This document shows positions 27,436-37,191 of a DNA stretch of 64,000 bases, one piece after another (position 1 is the first letter of the stretch; every line of letters starts with the position of its first letter). Position numbers and translations under genes: made by a program. The notes beneath the pieces are model-generated. The model saw only the letters and a program-made list of their open reading frames with translations, searched no databases and was not told the DNA's origin. Source of the DNA: Taibaiella sp. (GTDB taxonomy: Bacteria; Bacteroidota; Bacteroidia; Chitinophagales; Chitinophagaceae); contig JAHHDV010000026.1 of NCBI GenBank assembly GCA_019739295.1, forward strand, positions 140,658 through 204,657, written 5' to 3'.

Positions 27436-29205
27436 ATGAAAGAACTATTCGTCCTCAATAAATATTTTAAAAAATACAGTTGGAGATTTGGCCTGGGCAT
27501 CCTCTTTGTCATCCTTTCGACCTTGTTCTCTATTTTGTCACCACCCCTCATCAGGGAGACCCTGGACCAGGTCTGGGAGAAGACCAATGGCATCCAGGAT
27601 TTTTCTGCCGCTGCCAGGGGGGAAGTGATTGAGCTGGTGATGTACAATGGTATCCTGCTGTTGGTTTTTGCCATCCTCCAGGGTGTATTTATGTTCTTTA
27701 TGAGACAGACGATCATCGTCATGAGCCGCCATATCGAGTATGATCAGAAGAATGAGATCTACCGGCATTACCAGAAACTGGATACTTCATTTTATAAGCG
27801 AAACTCGGTCGGGGATCTCATGAGCAGGATCAGCGAAGATGTAAGCAGGGTAAGACAGTACATCGGTCCGGCGATTATGTATATCATCAACCTGGTGGCC
27901 CTGGTGGTGATGTGCCTGTGGATGATGCTCCATGTCAGTCCCAAGCTGACCTTGTATTCGATCGCACCCTTACCGGTACTGGCATATACGATCTGGTACG
28001 TCAATAAGATCGTGAATAAAAAAAGTGAGCGGATCCAGGCCCAATTATCGGCGATTACGACCAAAGCACAGGAGAGCTATTCCGGTATCCGCGTCATCAA
28101 ATCATTCAATGAGGAAGAAGACAATATCGAATCATTTGCCGAGAAAAGCGAAACCTATAAGAGCAACAACATCGCTTTGAATACCACTGAAGCGATCTAT
28201 TTCCCGGCTATGAACCTGTTTATCGGTATCAGTATCCTGATCGTGATACTTGCGGGCGGCTATGAAGTGATCCATGGGAACCTGACAAGGGGAAATATAG
28301 CTGAATTCGTGATCTATATCACTAAGCTGACCTTTCCGATATCGGCTATCGGGTGGACTGCCAACATGATCACCAGGGCCAATGTCTCCCAGCGCAGGAT
28401 CAATGAATTCCTGCATACGGAGCCTGTGATTACCAATCCTCCCCATCCTGTACAGAAAGATATCCGGGGCGATATTGTCTTCGATCATGTGAGCTTTACT
28501 TATGCGAATACGGGGATACAGGCTTTAAAGGATTTCAATCTTCATATTGCACAAGGTCAGAAGGTATGTATCATCGGGCAGACAGCATCGGGTAAAAGTA
28601 CACTCAGTCACCTGTTGCTTCGCATGTATGACACTACATCCGGCACTATCCGGATCGATGGTGTGGATATCCAAGCATATGATCTTTCATCTATCCGTGC
28701 TGCCATCAGTTACGTGCCGCAGGATGTATTCCTGTTTTCGGACACCATAGAGCAGAATATAGCTTTCGGCAATACGGATAATGACAAAAAGGTCGTTGCA
28801 CAGGCAGCTCAGCAGGCAGCTGTTTACAATGAGATCATGGAATTGCCTGAAGGATTCAATACCATCATCGGGGAGCGTGGGGTGATGCTGTCGGGCGGAC
28901 AGAAGCAAAGGATCTCTATCGCAAGAGCCCTGGCCAAGAACCCATCTATCCTGCTGATGGATGAGAGCCTTTCCGCAGTCGATACCAGGACAGAAAGTGC
29001 CATCCAGCAGAATCTTAAGGAAAGTCTTGAGGGTGTAACAACCATTATCATCACCCACAGGATCTTTAAAGAATGGGATTTCGACAAAATCATCATTCTG
29101 GAAGACGGCGTGATCGTAGAGGAAGGTGATCATGAACAGCTGATGGCACTGGGTGGAAAGTATGCAATGCTGTACCAATACCAGTCTTTACAGGAAGAGG
29201 AATAA
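27436..29205 (+). CDS. ABC exporter, fused permease and ATPase (MsbA/LmrA-like)
   Basis: 589-residue half-transporter expected to work as a homodimer in the inner membrane. Six predicted helices span residues about 15-310, with the family segment QKLDTSFYKRNSVGDLMSR. The nucleotide-binding domain has Walker A GQTASGKST, Q-loop YVPQDVFLFSDTIEQNIAF, signature LSGGQKQRISIARAL, Walker B ILLMDESLSAVD and H-loop IIITHR. Candidate substrates are lipids, lipid-linked sugars or drugs; none is indicated by neighbours. A possible long-loop terminator lies at 29244. Confidence 0.92.
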   Translation: MKELFVLNKYFKKYSWRFGLGILFVILSTLFSILSPPLIRETLDQVWEKTNGIQDFSAAARGEVIELVMYNGILLLVFAILQGVFMFFMRQTIIVMSRHIEYDQKNEIYRHYQKLDTSFYKRNSVGDLMSRISEDVSRVRQYIGPAIMYIINLVALVVMCLWMMLHVSPKLTLYSIAPLPVLAYTIWYVNKIVNKKSERIQAQLSAITTKAQESYSGIRVIKSFNEEEDNIESFAEKSETYKSNNIALNTTEAIYFPAMNLFIGISILIVILAGGYEVIHGNLTRGNIAEFVIYITKLTFPISAIGWTANMITRANVSQRRINEFLHTEPVITNPPHPVQKDIRGDIVFDHVSFTYANTGIQALKDFNLHIAQGQKVCIIGQTASGKSTLSHLLLRMYDTTSGTIRIDGVDIQAYDLSSIRAAISYVPQDVFLFSDTIEQNIAFGNTDNDKKVVAQAAQQAAVYNEIMELPEGFNTIIGERGVMLSGGQKQRISIARALAKNPSILLMDESLSAVDTRTESAIQQNLKESLEGVTTIIITHRIFKEWDFDKIIILEDGVIVEEGDHEQLMALGGKYAMLYQYQSLQEEE

Positions 29206-29243
29206 GCGCATCTTCCGTTCAAGAGAGAGATTCCCATTTTATT

Positions 29244-29296
29244 CCCGGTTTCAGGTGTAGTATTACAGCATTGGAACAGGAAACCGGGGAGTTTTA
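29244..29296 (+). terminator. Possible terminator after the ABC exporter
   Basis: CCCGGTTTC (29244-29252) pairs with GAAACCGGG (29280-29288) around a 27-base loop, followed by GGAGTTTTATT. It lies in the 302-base gap before the two-component genes, which otherwise shows no gene. Confidence 0.4.
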
Positions 29297-29507
29297 TTCT
29301 GAATAATAATTGTTCATTTTATGATACAGCTGTTCGAACGCAACAAGGGAGTCTTGCAGGATGCTATGGTGAACAGTTCGGTGAAGCTGCATCCGGAACC
29401 AGCAGAGGAAAGACCTGAAATAAATTGAAAACAGGCTCCTGAGAGCGGTGTGAAAACATCTTTGCTATGATCTTCACACCTTCCTTTTAAAATAATGATT
29501 CACTGGG

Positions 29508-30185
29508 ATGAAAATATTAATCATTGAAGACGAACAGGAGCTGTCTGCCGGAATGGCTGCCTCCCTGGAGAAGGAACATTACCTGGTGGAATGTGTCTAT
29601 GATTTTCCATCTGCAATGGATAAGATCGGCATTTATGAATATGATTGTATCCTGCTGGATATCACCCTTCCGGGAGGAAACGGGCTGGATATCCTCAGGG
29701 AGCTGAAGCAGCTTCAGGTAGCAGACCATGTCATCATTATTTCTGCCAGGGATTCCCTGGATGACAAGTTGCAAGGATTGGATTGGGGCGCCGATGACTA
29801 CCTGGTGAAACCGTTTCATATCGCAGAACTTACCGCCCGCATCAAAGCTGTGATCAGAAGGGGGCGGCTCCAGGGAAAAAATGAGGTGGTCCTGGAGAAC
29901 TGCATTTTGAATATTGATGACCGGACCCTGCGGATTGATGATCAGCCGGTTCCACTGAATAACAAGGAGTTCGAGATGCTACAGTACCTGATGATGAACC
30001 ACCAGCGGTTAGTGACCAAATCTGCGATAGCAGAGCATATCTGGGGCGATGACATGGACCAGTCGGACAATTTTGAAATTGTCTATTACCAGATCAAAAA
30101 TCTACGGAAGAAGCTTGCTGATCATCAGGCACAATTGGAGATTAAGTCTGTATATGGTGTAGGCTATAAACTAACGGCCCTGTGA
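29508..30185 (+). CDS. OmpR/PhoB-family response regulator
   Basis: 225 residues. The receiver domain starts KILIIEDEQEL (acidic pair), has phosphoacceptor Asp51 in CILLDITLPGGNG, and Lys101 in DDYLVKPF. A winged-helix DNA-binding domain follows (LNNKEFEMLQYLM, SAIAEHIWGDD, VYGVGYKLTAL). Its stop overlaps the kinase start by four bases, indicating translational coupling. In Bacteroidota similar pairs sit beside PepSY-like envelope genes, as here, so these downstream genes are plausible targets. Confidence 0.94.
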   Translation: MKILIIEDEQELSAGMAASLEKEHYLVECVYDFPSAMDKIGIYEYDCILLDITLPGGNGLDILRELKQLQVADHVIIISARDSLDDKLQGLDWGADDYLVKPFHIAELTARIKAVIRRGRLQGKNEVVLENCILNIDDRTLRIDDQPVPLNNKEFEMLQYLMMNHQRLVTKSAIAEHIWGDDMDQSDNFEIVYYQIKNLRKKLADHQAQLEIKSVYGVGYKLTAL

Positions 30186-31456
30186 AACTGCTCAACAAGA
30201 CATTGACCTATATCAGCGTATCGATCGTCATCATTGTGACCATCTGGTCAGCAGTTTTGTATTGGGCACTTTTGGATGAGATCTATGACAGCATAGATGA
30301 TGGGCTGGCCAATTATAAACTGCTCATTCTGCACGAGGCCCAGAACAACCCGGGTATTTTGAACAAACATGATTTTGCGGAAAGCAATTATTCCATATAC
30401 CAGGTAGACGCATCTTTTGCCATTACGGTCAACGACAGGTTCTCGGATACCCTGATGTACATGCAATATGAGAATGATCTCGAACCCGTTCGGATGCTGA
30501 CCACCGCGTTTGAGCAGGATGGCCATTATTACCTGCTGAGAGTGATTGCCTCTATGGTAGAGGAGGATGATCTGATCGAAAACCTGTTCTGGTTTGTACT
30601 CGGCTTATTTGCGATCCTGATCCTGAGCTTTGTCCTGATCAATGCATACTGGCACCAGAAGTTGTGGCAGCCCTTTTACCATTTGTTGGATAAGCTGAAG
30701 GTGATCCAGCTGGACCAATATGAGCCATTGCCGGTTATGGACACGGACGTGAAAGAGTTTACTGATCTGCACCAGGCGCTGCAGTACCTGGTCAGTAACC
30801 TTCAGGCTTCTTACCGCTTACAAAAGCAATTTACCGAAAACGCAGCGCATGAACTCCAGACACCGATTGCCATAATTTCCTCCAAGGTAGAGCTCCTGCT
30901 GGAGCAGGAATCCATCGGGCCGGAACAGGCAGCAATAATGACATCCATTTACGGGTTGTTGCAGCGGATGTCCAAACTGAACAGAAGCCTGCTCACCCTG
31001 TCCCGTATAGAAAACCAGCAGTTCCGGGATAATAAGAAGCTCAGTGTGACGCAGCTGACCGGGGAAATCCTGGATAGGTTCCGGGAATGGATCAGCCAAA
31101 GGTCATTGAAGATCATCCCTGTTCTGGAGAAAGATGTAAGGCTTCAACTGGATGAGTCGCTTGCGCTGATGATGATTCAGAATCTTATATTGAATGCTAT
31201 AAAATATGCTCCGCAGGGCAGTGAGATAAGGGTGGAGTTGTCGCGGCAGCATTTGATTATAGAGAACCGGGCAGAGCATGGTGCCCTGGATGCACAGGTT
31301 GTATTTGAAAGATTTTACAAAGGGAAGCACCACCAGGGCAGTACCGGCCTGGGTCTTGCAATAGTGAAAGCCATCACAGACCTGTATGGTTTCAGACTTT
31401 CTTATGAATACATGGACGGGGACCGCCACCGGTTCTCGGTTTATTTTCGCCGGTAG
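30182..31456 (+). CDS. Sensor histidine kinase partner of the upstream regulator
   Basis: 424 residues. One helix is near 10-30 and another near 135-155, framing a sensor domain of about 100 residues outside the membrane. The HisKA motif ENAAHELQTPIAI places the phosphoacceptor at His223. The HATPase part has LILNAIKYAP (N box) and STGLGLAIVKAI (G2 box); the usual DxGxG G1 segment is replaced by IENRAEHGALD, as in several Bacteroidota kinases of this group. The start is a GTG at 30182, within the four-base overlap with the regulator gene. The signal sensed is unknown. Confidence 0.92.
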   Translation: MKLLNKTLTYISVSIVIIVTIWSAVLYWALLDEIYDSIDDGLANYKLLILHEAQNNPGILNKHDFAESNYSIYQVDASFAITVNDRFSDTLMYMQYENDLEPVRMLTTAFEQDGHYYLLRVIASMVEEDDLIENLFWFVLGLFAILILSFVLINAYWHQKLWQPFYHLLDKLKVIQLDQYEPLPVMDTDVKEFTDLHQALQYLVSNLQASYRLQKQFTENAAHELQTPIAIISSKVELLLEQESIGPEQAAIMTSIYGLLQRMSKLNRSLLTLSRIENQQFRDNKKLSVTQLTGEILDRFREWISQRSLKIIPVLEKDVRLQLDESLALMMIQNLILNAIKYAPQGSEIRVELSRQHLIIENRAEHGALDAQVVFERFYKGKHHQGSTGLGLAIVKAITDLYGFRLSYEYMDGDRHRFSVYFRR

Positions 31457-31525
31457 TATGGACTGTGCCGGATTCCCGGATGATTCCCAGTTTGATGCTC
31501 ATCTTTGCATTATCAATTGTTAGCA

Positions 31526-31966
31526 ATGATAAAAAAAATTGTCTTGATATGCTGTGTGCTGCTGCCGATATTCGGGCAGGCACAGGAATTGAAAGAAGAG
31601 AAAGTGCCTTCCATACTGAACAATAAATTCAAGCTGAAATTTCCCAAAGCAAAGGATATCGAATGGGAAAAGATCGGGAATCTGTATAAGGTGGAGTTTG
31701 AGCTGGGGAAGTCCCTGGACTATAAAGTTTGGTTCGATAAGTTCGGTAAGCTGTTGAAAAACTCGGAGGAATTATTGGTGTCGGAGTTGCCTCAAAAGAT
31801 CAGATCCAGTATCCTTACGGCTTATACAAATGCCAGGATCGATGAAGTCTTTAAGGTGACAGAGGGTCTTATCACTAGGTATGAAGTGAAGCTCAGGTCA
31901 GGTGCAAAGGACTGGCTGGTGATTTACGATGAGGAAGGACATCCCCTTGAAGTGAAGGAAGACTGA
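31526..31966 (+). CDS. Secreted PepSY-like protein
   Basis: About 146 residues from ATG 31526, which opens a signal peptide (MIKKIVLICCVLLPIFGQAQ); a frame start at 31505 adds unneeded residues. The mature part has the pattern of PepSY-like (DUF2874) repeats: FKLKFPKAKDIEWEK, YKVEFELG, WFDKFGKLL, then IDEVFKVTEGLITRYEVKLR. PepSY-like proteins are small periplasmic inhibitor or sensor-like domains; their action is largely unknown. It follows the two-component pair by 69 bases and precedes a second such gene. Confidence 0.82.
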   Translation: MIKKIVLICCVLLPIFGQAQELKEEKVPSILNNKFKLKFPKAKDIEWEKIGNLYKVEFELGKSLDYKVWFDKFGKLLKNSEELLVSELPQKIRSSILTAYTNARIDEVFKVTEGLITRYEVKLRSGAKDWLVIYDEEGHPLEVKED

Positions 31967-32012
31967 TAAAAATCTTGGTAAAGCATTTATATAAACTCAA
32001 AAACAAAACAAT

Positions 32013-32441
32013 ATGAAAATGAAATGGATCATAGCAGCTGCATTGCCGCTTATGGCTGCAAGCTGCGACAAGGAAACCGTGCTTCCCGGGAGCGATCTGC
32101 CGGAGAAAATCTCTACTTACATTTCTACACATTTTCCTGATCATAAGGTGATACAGTATATCAAGGATAAGGAAGGTTTTGAACTGACGCATGATGTAAC
32201 GATCAGTGAAGGGATCTTCCTTGAGTTTAACCGTAAAGAAGAAGTGATAGAAATAGATGCGGCTACCAGGCTGCCGGATAGCGTCATTCCTGCCAAGATA
32301 CTGGCTTATGTCGGTGCAAATTATCCCGAGCAGGTCATTACCGACTGGGAGATCGATGACAGGCACCAGCAGGTAGAGCTGGATAACGGGCTGACGCTCG
32401 AATTCAATATGGACGGTGAATACCTGAGAATAGATTCTTAG
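32013..32441 (+). CDS. PepSY-like lipoprotein
   Basis: 142 residues with a lipoprotein signal MKMKWIIAAALPLMAASC (Cys18). Two PepSY-like repeats are visible: ISTYISTHFPDHKVIQYIKD...LTHDVTISEGIFLEFN, then ILAYVGANYPEQVITDWEID...VELDNGLTLEFN. The repeat shape (Ile-x-x-Tyr-x-x-x-x-(Phe/Tyr)-Pro, then a beta hairpin) matches DUF2874. It is probably co-transcribed with the preceding gene and the two-component genes. A role as envelope sensor or inhibitor is an inference. Confidence 0.82.
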   Translation: MKMKWIIAAALPLMAASCDKETVLPGSDLPEKISTYISTHFPDHKVIQYIKDKEGFELTHDVTISEGIFLEFNRKEEVIEIDAATRLPDSVIPAKILAYVGANYPEQVITDWEIDDRHQQVELDNGLTLEFNMDGEYLRIDS

Positions 32442-32445
32442 ACAA

Positions 32446-32462
32446 TACACTTTTTCAGTGTA
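32446..32462. terminator. Small hairpin after the PepSY-like genes
   Basis: TACACT / AGTGTA with a TTTTC loop begins four bases after the stop codon. The stem is short, so it is only a weak terminator candidate. Confidence 0.35.
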
Positions 32463-32481
32463 CACACCTTGTGGATGATGT

Positions 32482-32516
32482 CCCGGTCTGCCTGATAGCG
32501 TAGCAGGCAGACCGGG
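32482..32516. repeat. Strong intergenic 13-bp hairpin without T tract
   Basis: Perfect inverted repeat CCCGGTCTGCCTG / CAGGCAGACCGGG with a nine-base loop. No T run follows, so it is not a typical intrinsic terminator. It lies in the 336-base gap (32,442-32,777) before cbpA, in which I see no gene. It could be a processed or regulatory RNA structure, or part of a dispersed repeat. Confidence 0.6.
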
Positions 32517-32777
32517 GGATCAGCACAAGGTTGTTTTTTTCCGGGAAGCTGAAAGAGGTACCTTAGGCTATGCCACTCATCGGCTGCCGGGAGCACTCCG
32601 CTCACCAAAGGGCTCCATTATTAAGGATAAGTTTACGCGATTTTGACCTAAGATCAGCTATCCGGATTAAATTTTATATCGTATTTTAGCAGGGGAATCT
32701 ATGCTCCTTTTCTGTTTTAAATCCGGACAAGGGGGACGTGTTTTTTCATTATCTGGATCTTAAAAATTTATGGACCC

Positions 32778-33698
32778 GTGCAATTTATAGACTATTACCA
32801 GATCCTGGGTTTAGACAGGTCTGCAACCGAAGAAGATATCAAAAAGGCATACCGCAAGCTGGCAAGGAAATATCATCCCGACCTGAACCCGGATGACCAG
32901 GAAGCAGTGAAGAAGTTTCAGCAGATCAATGAAGCCACACGAAGTGCTGAGTGACCCCGGAGAAACGGAAGAAATATGATCAATATGGCCGTGACTGGAA
33001 GCATGCAGAGGCATATGAAGCGTCCCGGCAGCAGAGACATTCGGCGCACCAGAGCGGGCAAAATCAGGATGAGTACTTTACTTATTCACTCCGATGATGC
33101 GGATTTTTTCTGATTTTTTCTCTTCCATCCTTTGGCGACCGCTTTCAATCCCGCTCAGGGGGAGGGGGACGATCCTCTGCCAGGTTCAAAGGAAGAGACA
33201 TACAGGCGGAAATGCCGATCACGCTTTCCGAAGCTTATCGTACGCATAAGAAGACATTCAGCATAGGCAATAAGCAGGTCAGGATCACGATTCCTGCGGG
33301 TGCCTATGACGGCCAGGTCATCAAGCTGAGGGGTTACGGAGGAGAAGGAACCAATGGCGGGCCTGCAGGGGATTTGTATATTACATTTGCATTGCAGAAT
33401 GATACGGGATTTGAACGGCAGGGAGATGATCTCTATAAGAACGTAAGCATTGACCTGTACACCCGCTGTGCTGGGCGGGAAAGTAGAAGTGCCGCTTGTG
33501 GAAGGAAAAATCCTGCTGGATGTAAAGCCTGAGACACAGAACGGAACCAGGGTCAGGTTAAAGGGAAAGGGATTTCCCGTATATAAACAGGAAGGCTTAT
33601 TCGGTGACTTATACATCACTTACCAGGTTCAGTTGCCCACACACCTGGGCGAAAAGGAAAAAGAATTGTTCAGACAGTTAGCACAACTCAAAAAGTAA
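32778..33698 (+). CDS. cbpA: DnaJ-class co-chaperone CbpA, frame broken several times
   Basis: Curved-DNA-binding J-domain protein that stimulates DnaK. The first piece, from a GTG at 32778, is a J domain: [27 protein letters not shown] with the HPD motif, then QQINEA. Other frames continue with [15 protein letters not shown], then the C-terminal domain: [34 protein letters not shown], and finally [20 protein letters not shown]. Breaks lie near 32940, between 33080 and 33210, and near 33465. With corrections the protein is about 307 residues, normal for CbpA. The stop at 33698 is immediately followed by the cbpM start, so the pair is an operon. Confidence 0.85.
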
Positions 33699-33981
33699 AT
33701 GATTATGGAAAAAGAATGGGTCATCACTATCGATCATTGCTGTACGCAGTACCGGATCGAGAAAGAATTCATCGTATCCCTTTCCGAGTACGGTATCATC
33801 AATATAATCCGGGAAGAGGAAGAAAGCTTATATCGCCCATGACGACCTGGGCGCATTGGAGAAGTCCATTGAGTTCCGTGAACTGGGTATTAACCTGGCA
33901 GGTATTGATACCATCTTTCACTTACTGGGTAAGATCGAAAGCCTGCAGCAGGAATTATTGCAATTGAAGCGGTTTAGGTAA
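33699..33981 (+). CDS. cbpM: Chaperone modulator CbpM, frame broken
   Basis: Small MerR-like helix-turn-helix protein that inhibits CbpA in other bacteria. It starts MIMEKEWVITIDHCC one base after the cbpA stop and continues IEKEFIVSLSEYGIINI to about codon 41. One extra T near 33830 leads to a stop; in the next frame the sequence continues YIAHDDLGALEKSIEFREL, GINLAGIDTIFHLLGKI and ends at 33981. The total is about 93 residues, as expected. Adjacency to cbpA is the strongest support. Confidence 0.8.
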
Positions 33982-33999
33982 GACAGGGCTGTCTAAAGT

Positions 34000-34046
34000 A
34001 AACAAACCTGTCCTGTGGGAGCTAAGCCACATAAAGACAGGTTTGT
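34000..34046. repeat. Dispersed hairpin element, copy D (reverse orientation)
   Basis: AACAAACCTGTC (34001-34012) pairs with GACAGGTTTGT (34036-34046) around a 23-base loop. On the minus strand the flanks are TAATGATC before and TTTACTTTA after, like copies A and B. It lies between the converging cbpM and DUF2147 genes. Confidence 0.75.
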
Positions 34047-34115
34047 CGATCATTACATCTTACAATTTCCTCCAAGCTCACTGTGCCGGCAAGAGCTGTT
34101 TCCCAGACAGCTCCT

Positions 34116-34555
34116 TCACTGGGTCCGTGTCCAGGTGGAGGTCCTGCCCAGGAGGCTGATACCCACTATAACCGCGGATGTCCAGCAGGTCTCCTTTGAG
34201 GGTCATCTTGCAGTCATACGTTTTACCGTTTTTCGGATCATAGATGGTGCCTCCTTCGAAGCTGGTCGCAGACTTCTTGGTAAAACCCCGCAGTACCAGC
34301 AGGTTCATCAGGGGGCTGCCTCTTCTGGATTTGTCCGGGTTGTTCTTGTCCGTCTTGGGCTGGCCGTTTTTCATTGGGTTCCCTGAGCCATACGATCTTG
34401 CCGTAATAACGGTCATCCTTGGCTTCATAGATCTGGATTTTTAGCGGTCTTTTCTTCATTGTACCAGATTCCGTGATGCCTTGGGCGCGGACCATAGTAG
34501 TAGCCAGGAGCAGGACGATCGTGCTGATGATATAAGGTGATAATAGCTGTTTCAT
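34116..34555 (-). CDS. DUF2147 family secreted protein, frame broken
   Basis: Starts MKQLLSPYIISTIVLLLA with a signal peptide ending near VRAQ. DUF2147 features follow: IQIYEAKDDRYYGKIVWL, then in another frame GSPLMNLLVLRGF, FEGGTIYDPKNGKTYDCKM and IRGYSG. Correcting a base near 34155 gives the family ending ISLLGRTSTWTRTQ and a stop at 34116, more convincing than the uncorrected stop at 34078. Near 34450 a pair of opposite shifts hides an expected WYNEEKTAK. The family is periplasmic, around 145 residues, with unknown function. Confidence 0.78.
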
Positions 34556-34599
34556 CTTGCTTTAAGTTTAAAGGGTTTTCAGGTAATCATAAAAGACAA

Positions 34600-35919
34600 T
34601 TACGGGAAAATATTGGACCGGTAATTATGGATATCCACCTCTTCCAGGGTAGCATTGTATTTCTGGTTGATGACCCTGATGACCTGGTTGGCTACGAGCG
34701 CGTATCCTCTCGGGTTGAGGTGAACGCCAATCCAGGGCAAATAAGCCCCCGGAGATGTAAGTAGTACCGTACGCGGCCCCGTTCCATACGATGCCGGACG
34801 CCAGGGACTTCAGGAAAGTATGTGCATCAAACAGGGCCAGGTTGTGCCTGGACGCATTGTCTGCGATCACTTTATTGAATGCGAATGTGGCTTCCTGTAT
34901 GTTCCCGATCTCATCCAGGTCCAGGGAATAGGCATCAGGAATAGGACGGATGCTGCCCCAGCCGCCGCATTTGATGGAATCGCCGGCAGACAGGATAATG
35001 AGTTCCCCGTCTTTCATTTTTCTTCTTCCACCCGGCGCTGCAGGATCTTCGATGATGAATGGATTATTGCCTATGACAAAGGAAATACCTAAAGGTGCAT
35101 ATACGGCATTCAGGCTATCTACCGTGGCTCTCCCGGGTAAGCACCAGGCCATCATATGGGATGGTGTTGAATGCGGGAACAGAGGTTACATCCGGGATGG
35201 TAATGAGCACCCCTTTAGCCCCGTCTTCCGTCATTCCTTCGATCAGCAGGTTGTAATTTTCTTCAAAAGCTGCCAGGGGTGTAATGTCTGAGAGGCCCGT
35301 ACCGGGAGCACTTCCCGTACCACCATCCGAAGCGTATCCCAGCACATCATTACTGCCGAGCCAGCAGGTAAAGAAAGTAGGCCGGGTCTGAACAGCGTAT
35401 TCCCTCATGGTGCCGGTACCTTCAGTGCTGCTCACAAATCTTTTGGAGTAAGGATTTGACCAGCGCATAGTAGGGCGTTCCGAAATCCAGGCAGCGGATA
35501 CCCGGTACACCGATATTGTTGAACGGGCCTTTATCGCTGATATTGACCGCATTCTGGGGGTTCACAGTGCCGTCCAGGCGCACGGGAGCGAGGCCGATGA
35601 CATCTGTGGCGCAATCCGGCTTGTATCCCAATACCAGGTTTCATCTCGGGGTACCCGTTATCGTCGACCAGGTAAGGCTGGGAGAAGCTGCCTCCCCCTA
35701 CTGCTGCGAATTGCCCGGCCAGGATGGCAGGATAGGAGTTTTCCTGCCCGCTCCGGTACAGGGAGGCATCCCCGTATCCCGCGGTCAGTGAATTGCCTAT
35801 AGATACATATTTGCTGAAGTCCGCGTCACCTTTTTGAGGTGCATCGGGTGAAATGTCGTTTTTGCAGGAGGCCATGGGAAAGAAGCGTGAAGGCACCCAG
35901 TATGTATGTGTATTTTCAT
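34600..35919 (-). CDS. SGNH/GDSL-family hydrolase lipoprotein, frame broken many times
   Basis: Lipid-anchored esterase-like protein of about 440 residues. The GDSL block reads FSKYVSIGNSLTAGYGD; further pieces include QENSYPAILAGQF, FFTCWLGSNDVLGYA (the GxND block), VLITIPDVTSVPAF, and a C-terminal GVHLNPRGYALVANQV with the catalytic Asp/His-type block. The ATG at 35919 overlaps the FadL stop by four bases. With two corrections near 35885 and 35905 the N-terminus reads MKIHIILGAFTLLSMASC, a proper lipoprotein signal. The end at 34600 comes from the frame carrying HLNPRGYA. This pair with FadL is common in Bacteroidota. Confidence 0.8.
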
Positions 35920-37191
35920 TTTATTTCTTGATTGTGGTGGTCAATAGGGTATTTTATCTGTTGAATTGGTAAAGAGAAGCTCAGGGAAGGGGATAAGCTC
36001 TTGATCTGGTAGGTCCCCGCAAACTGGGCAGGCTCGTAGGAAGCATCTCTCGGAGACACCCACACATAGCTCACGGCTGCAGCGATATTGAAACGGCTTG
36101 TAGGAGAGAAAGACAAACCTGCGCTCAGGCCCATCCTGTTACCATCCACGGCATCAGGCGTCAGGTAATTATCCTGAGTTGGAGTAGGGTCATAATTGAC
36201 CCCGGCCATGACGTCCAGTACTTCATTGACCCGGTAGCTGGCACCTGCCCTGATCGCAAATGTATTCTGATAATTGCGCGGATCATCTGTGTCAGTCAGT
36301 GATCCTGTATTTTTGTTCGAAGTCGAATTGCAGGCTTTCATACTTAGACCAGGTAGCATAAATGATGTCTGCCTGTAAAGTCAGCCTGGAGGTCACCTTC
36401 CCGGCCACACCCAGGGTGATCATATCCGGAAGGTGGAGCTCGGTATTGAAGTTCGTGTTGGGAAAATCCGGAGCAAGGGAGACGGGTACATCAAATTTTG
36501 CAACACCTTTATTGACTTTCATGACAGGTCCCGAGCGATAATTCAACCCTATGGAAAAACGATCCGTAGGCTGGATCTGGATACCGATGTTCAGGCCAAT
36601 GCCCTGGGCACGTCCCTCAAGGTGGGCATTTCCTTCGCCATTGGCATCTTGCAGGGGAATGGCTTTATTCAGTTCCATATTTCCCGTACCGTAGACAAAA
36701 CCGGCACCTACGGAGATCATATCGTTGATCTCATAGCTGACGGTAGGCTGGAAGAAAACCGTAGAAAGTGAAATGCTCCTCGTTACAAACCTTCCCCTCC
36801 AGTCATCGTCCCATACAAGGCTGCTCCCGAAAGGCGTATAAACACCCAAACCAAATGCCAGCCTGTGCTCCGGTCTGAACTTACCGCCTACATACAGGTT
36901 GAACGGCGTGGAGAACTGCGTTTGATTATCCGCGATATAGCTGCCCGGGCTGGGTGCAGCGTAGCGCACTTCGGGTCTTAAAAGGTATCCCTGGATGGAA
37001 ACTTCAAAGTATTGTAAACGGGCCAGGCTTCCCGGGTTAAAAAAGATAGAAGAAGCATCCCAGGGGAAGGCCGTACCGGAACCGCCTAAAGCCGTTTGCC
37101 TGACGCCCTGGGTAGGAAGCTGGAAACTACCTGCCTGTACGCCTGTGTAAGTGCTGAGGACAGCTAGACAGAGTGTAGAGATTTTTTTCAT
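35916..37191 (-). CDS. OmpP1/FadL family outer-membrane transporter, frame broken
   Basis: Outer-membrane beta-barrel for hydrophobic compounds such as long-chain fatty acids. The signal peptide is MKKISTLCLAVLSTYTGVQA. The mature N-terminus begins GSFQLPTQGVRQTALGGSGT, the plug (hatch) region typical of FadL, followed by SSIFFNPGSLARL, FGLGVYTPFGSSLVW and GLNYRSG. One A is missing in the A run near 36318; the second piece (NYQNTFAIRAGASYRVNE, then LSAGLSFSP) completes a barrel of about 425 residues. It overlaps the SGNH lipoprotein start by four bases. The nearby acyl-CoA dehydrogenase suggests fatty-acid use. Confidence 0.9.

Noticed and set aside
34078..34115. Extended C-terminus of the DUF2147 protein
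   Set aside because: The tail in that frame is unlike the family; a one-base correction gives the canonical ending and an earlier stop at 34116.
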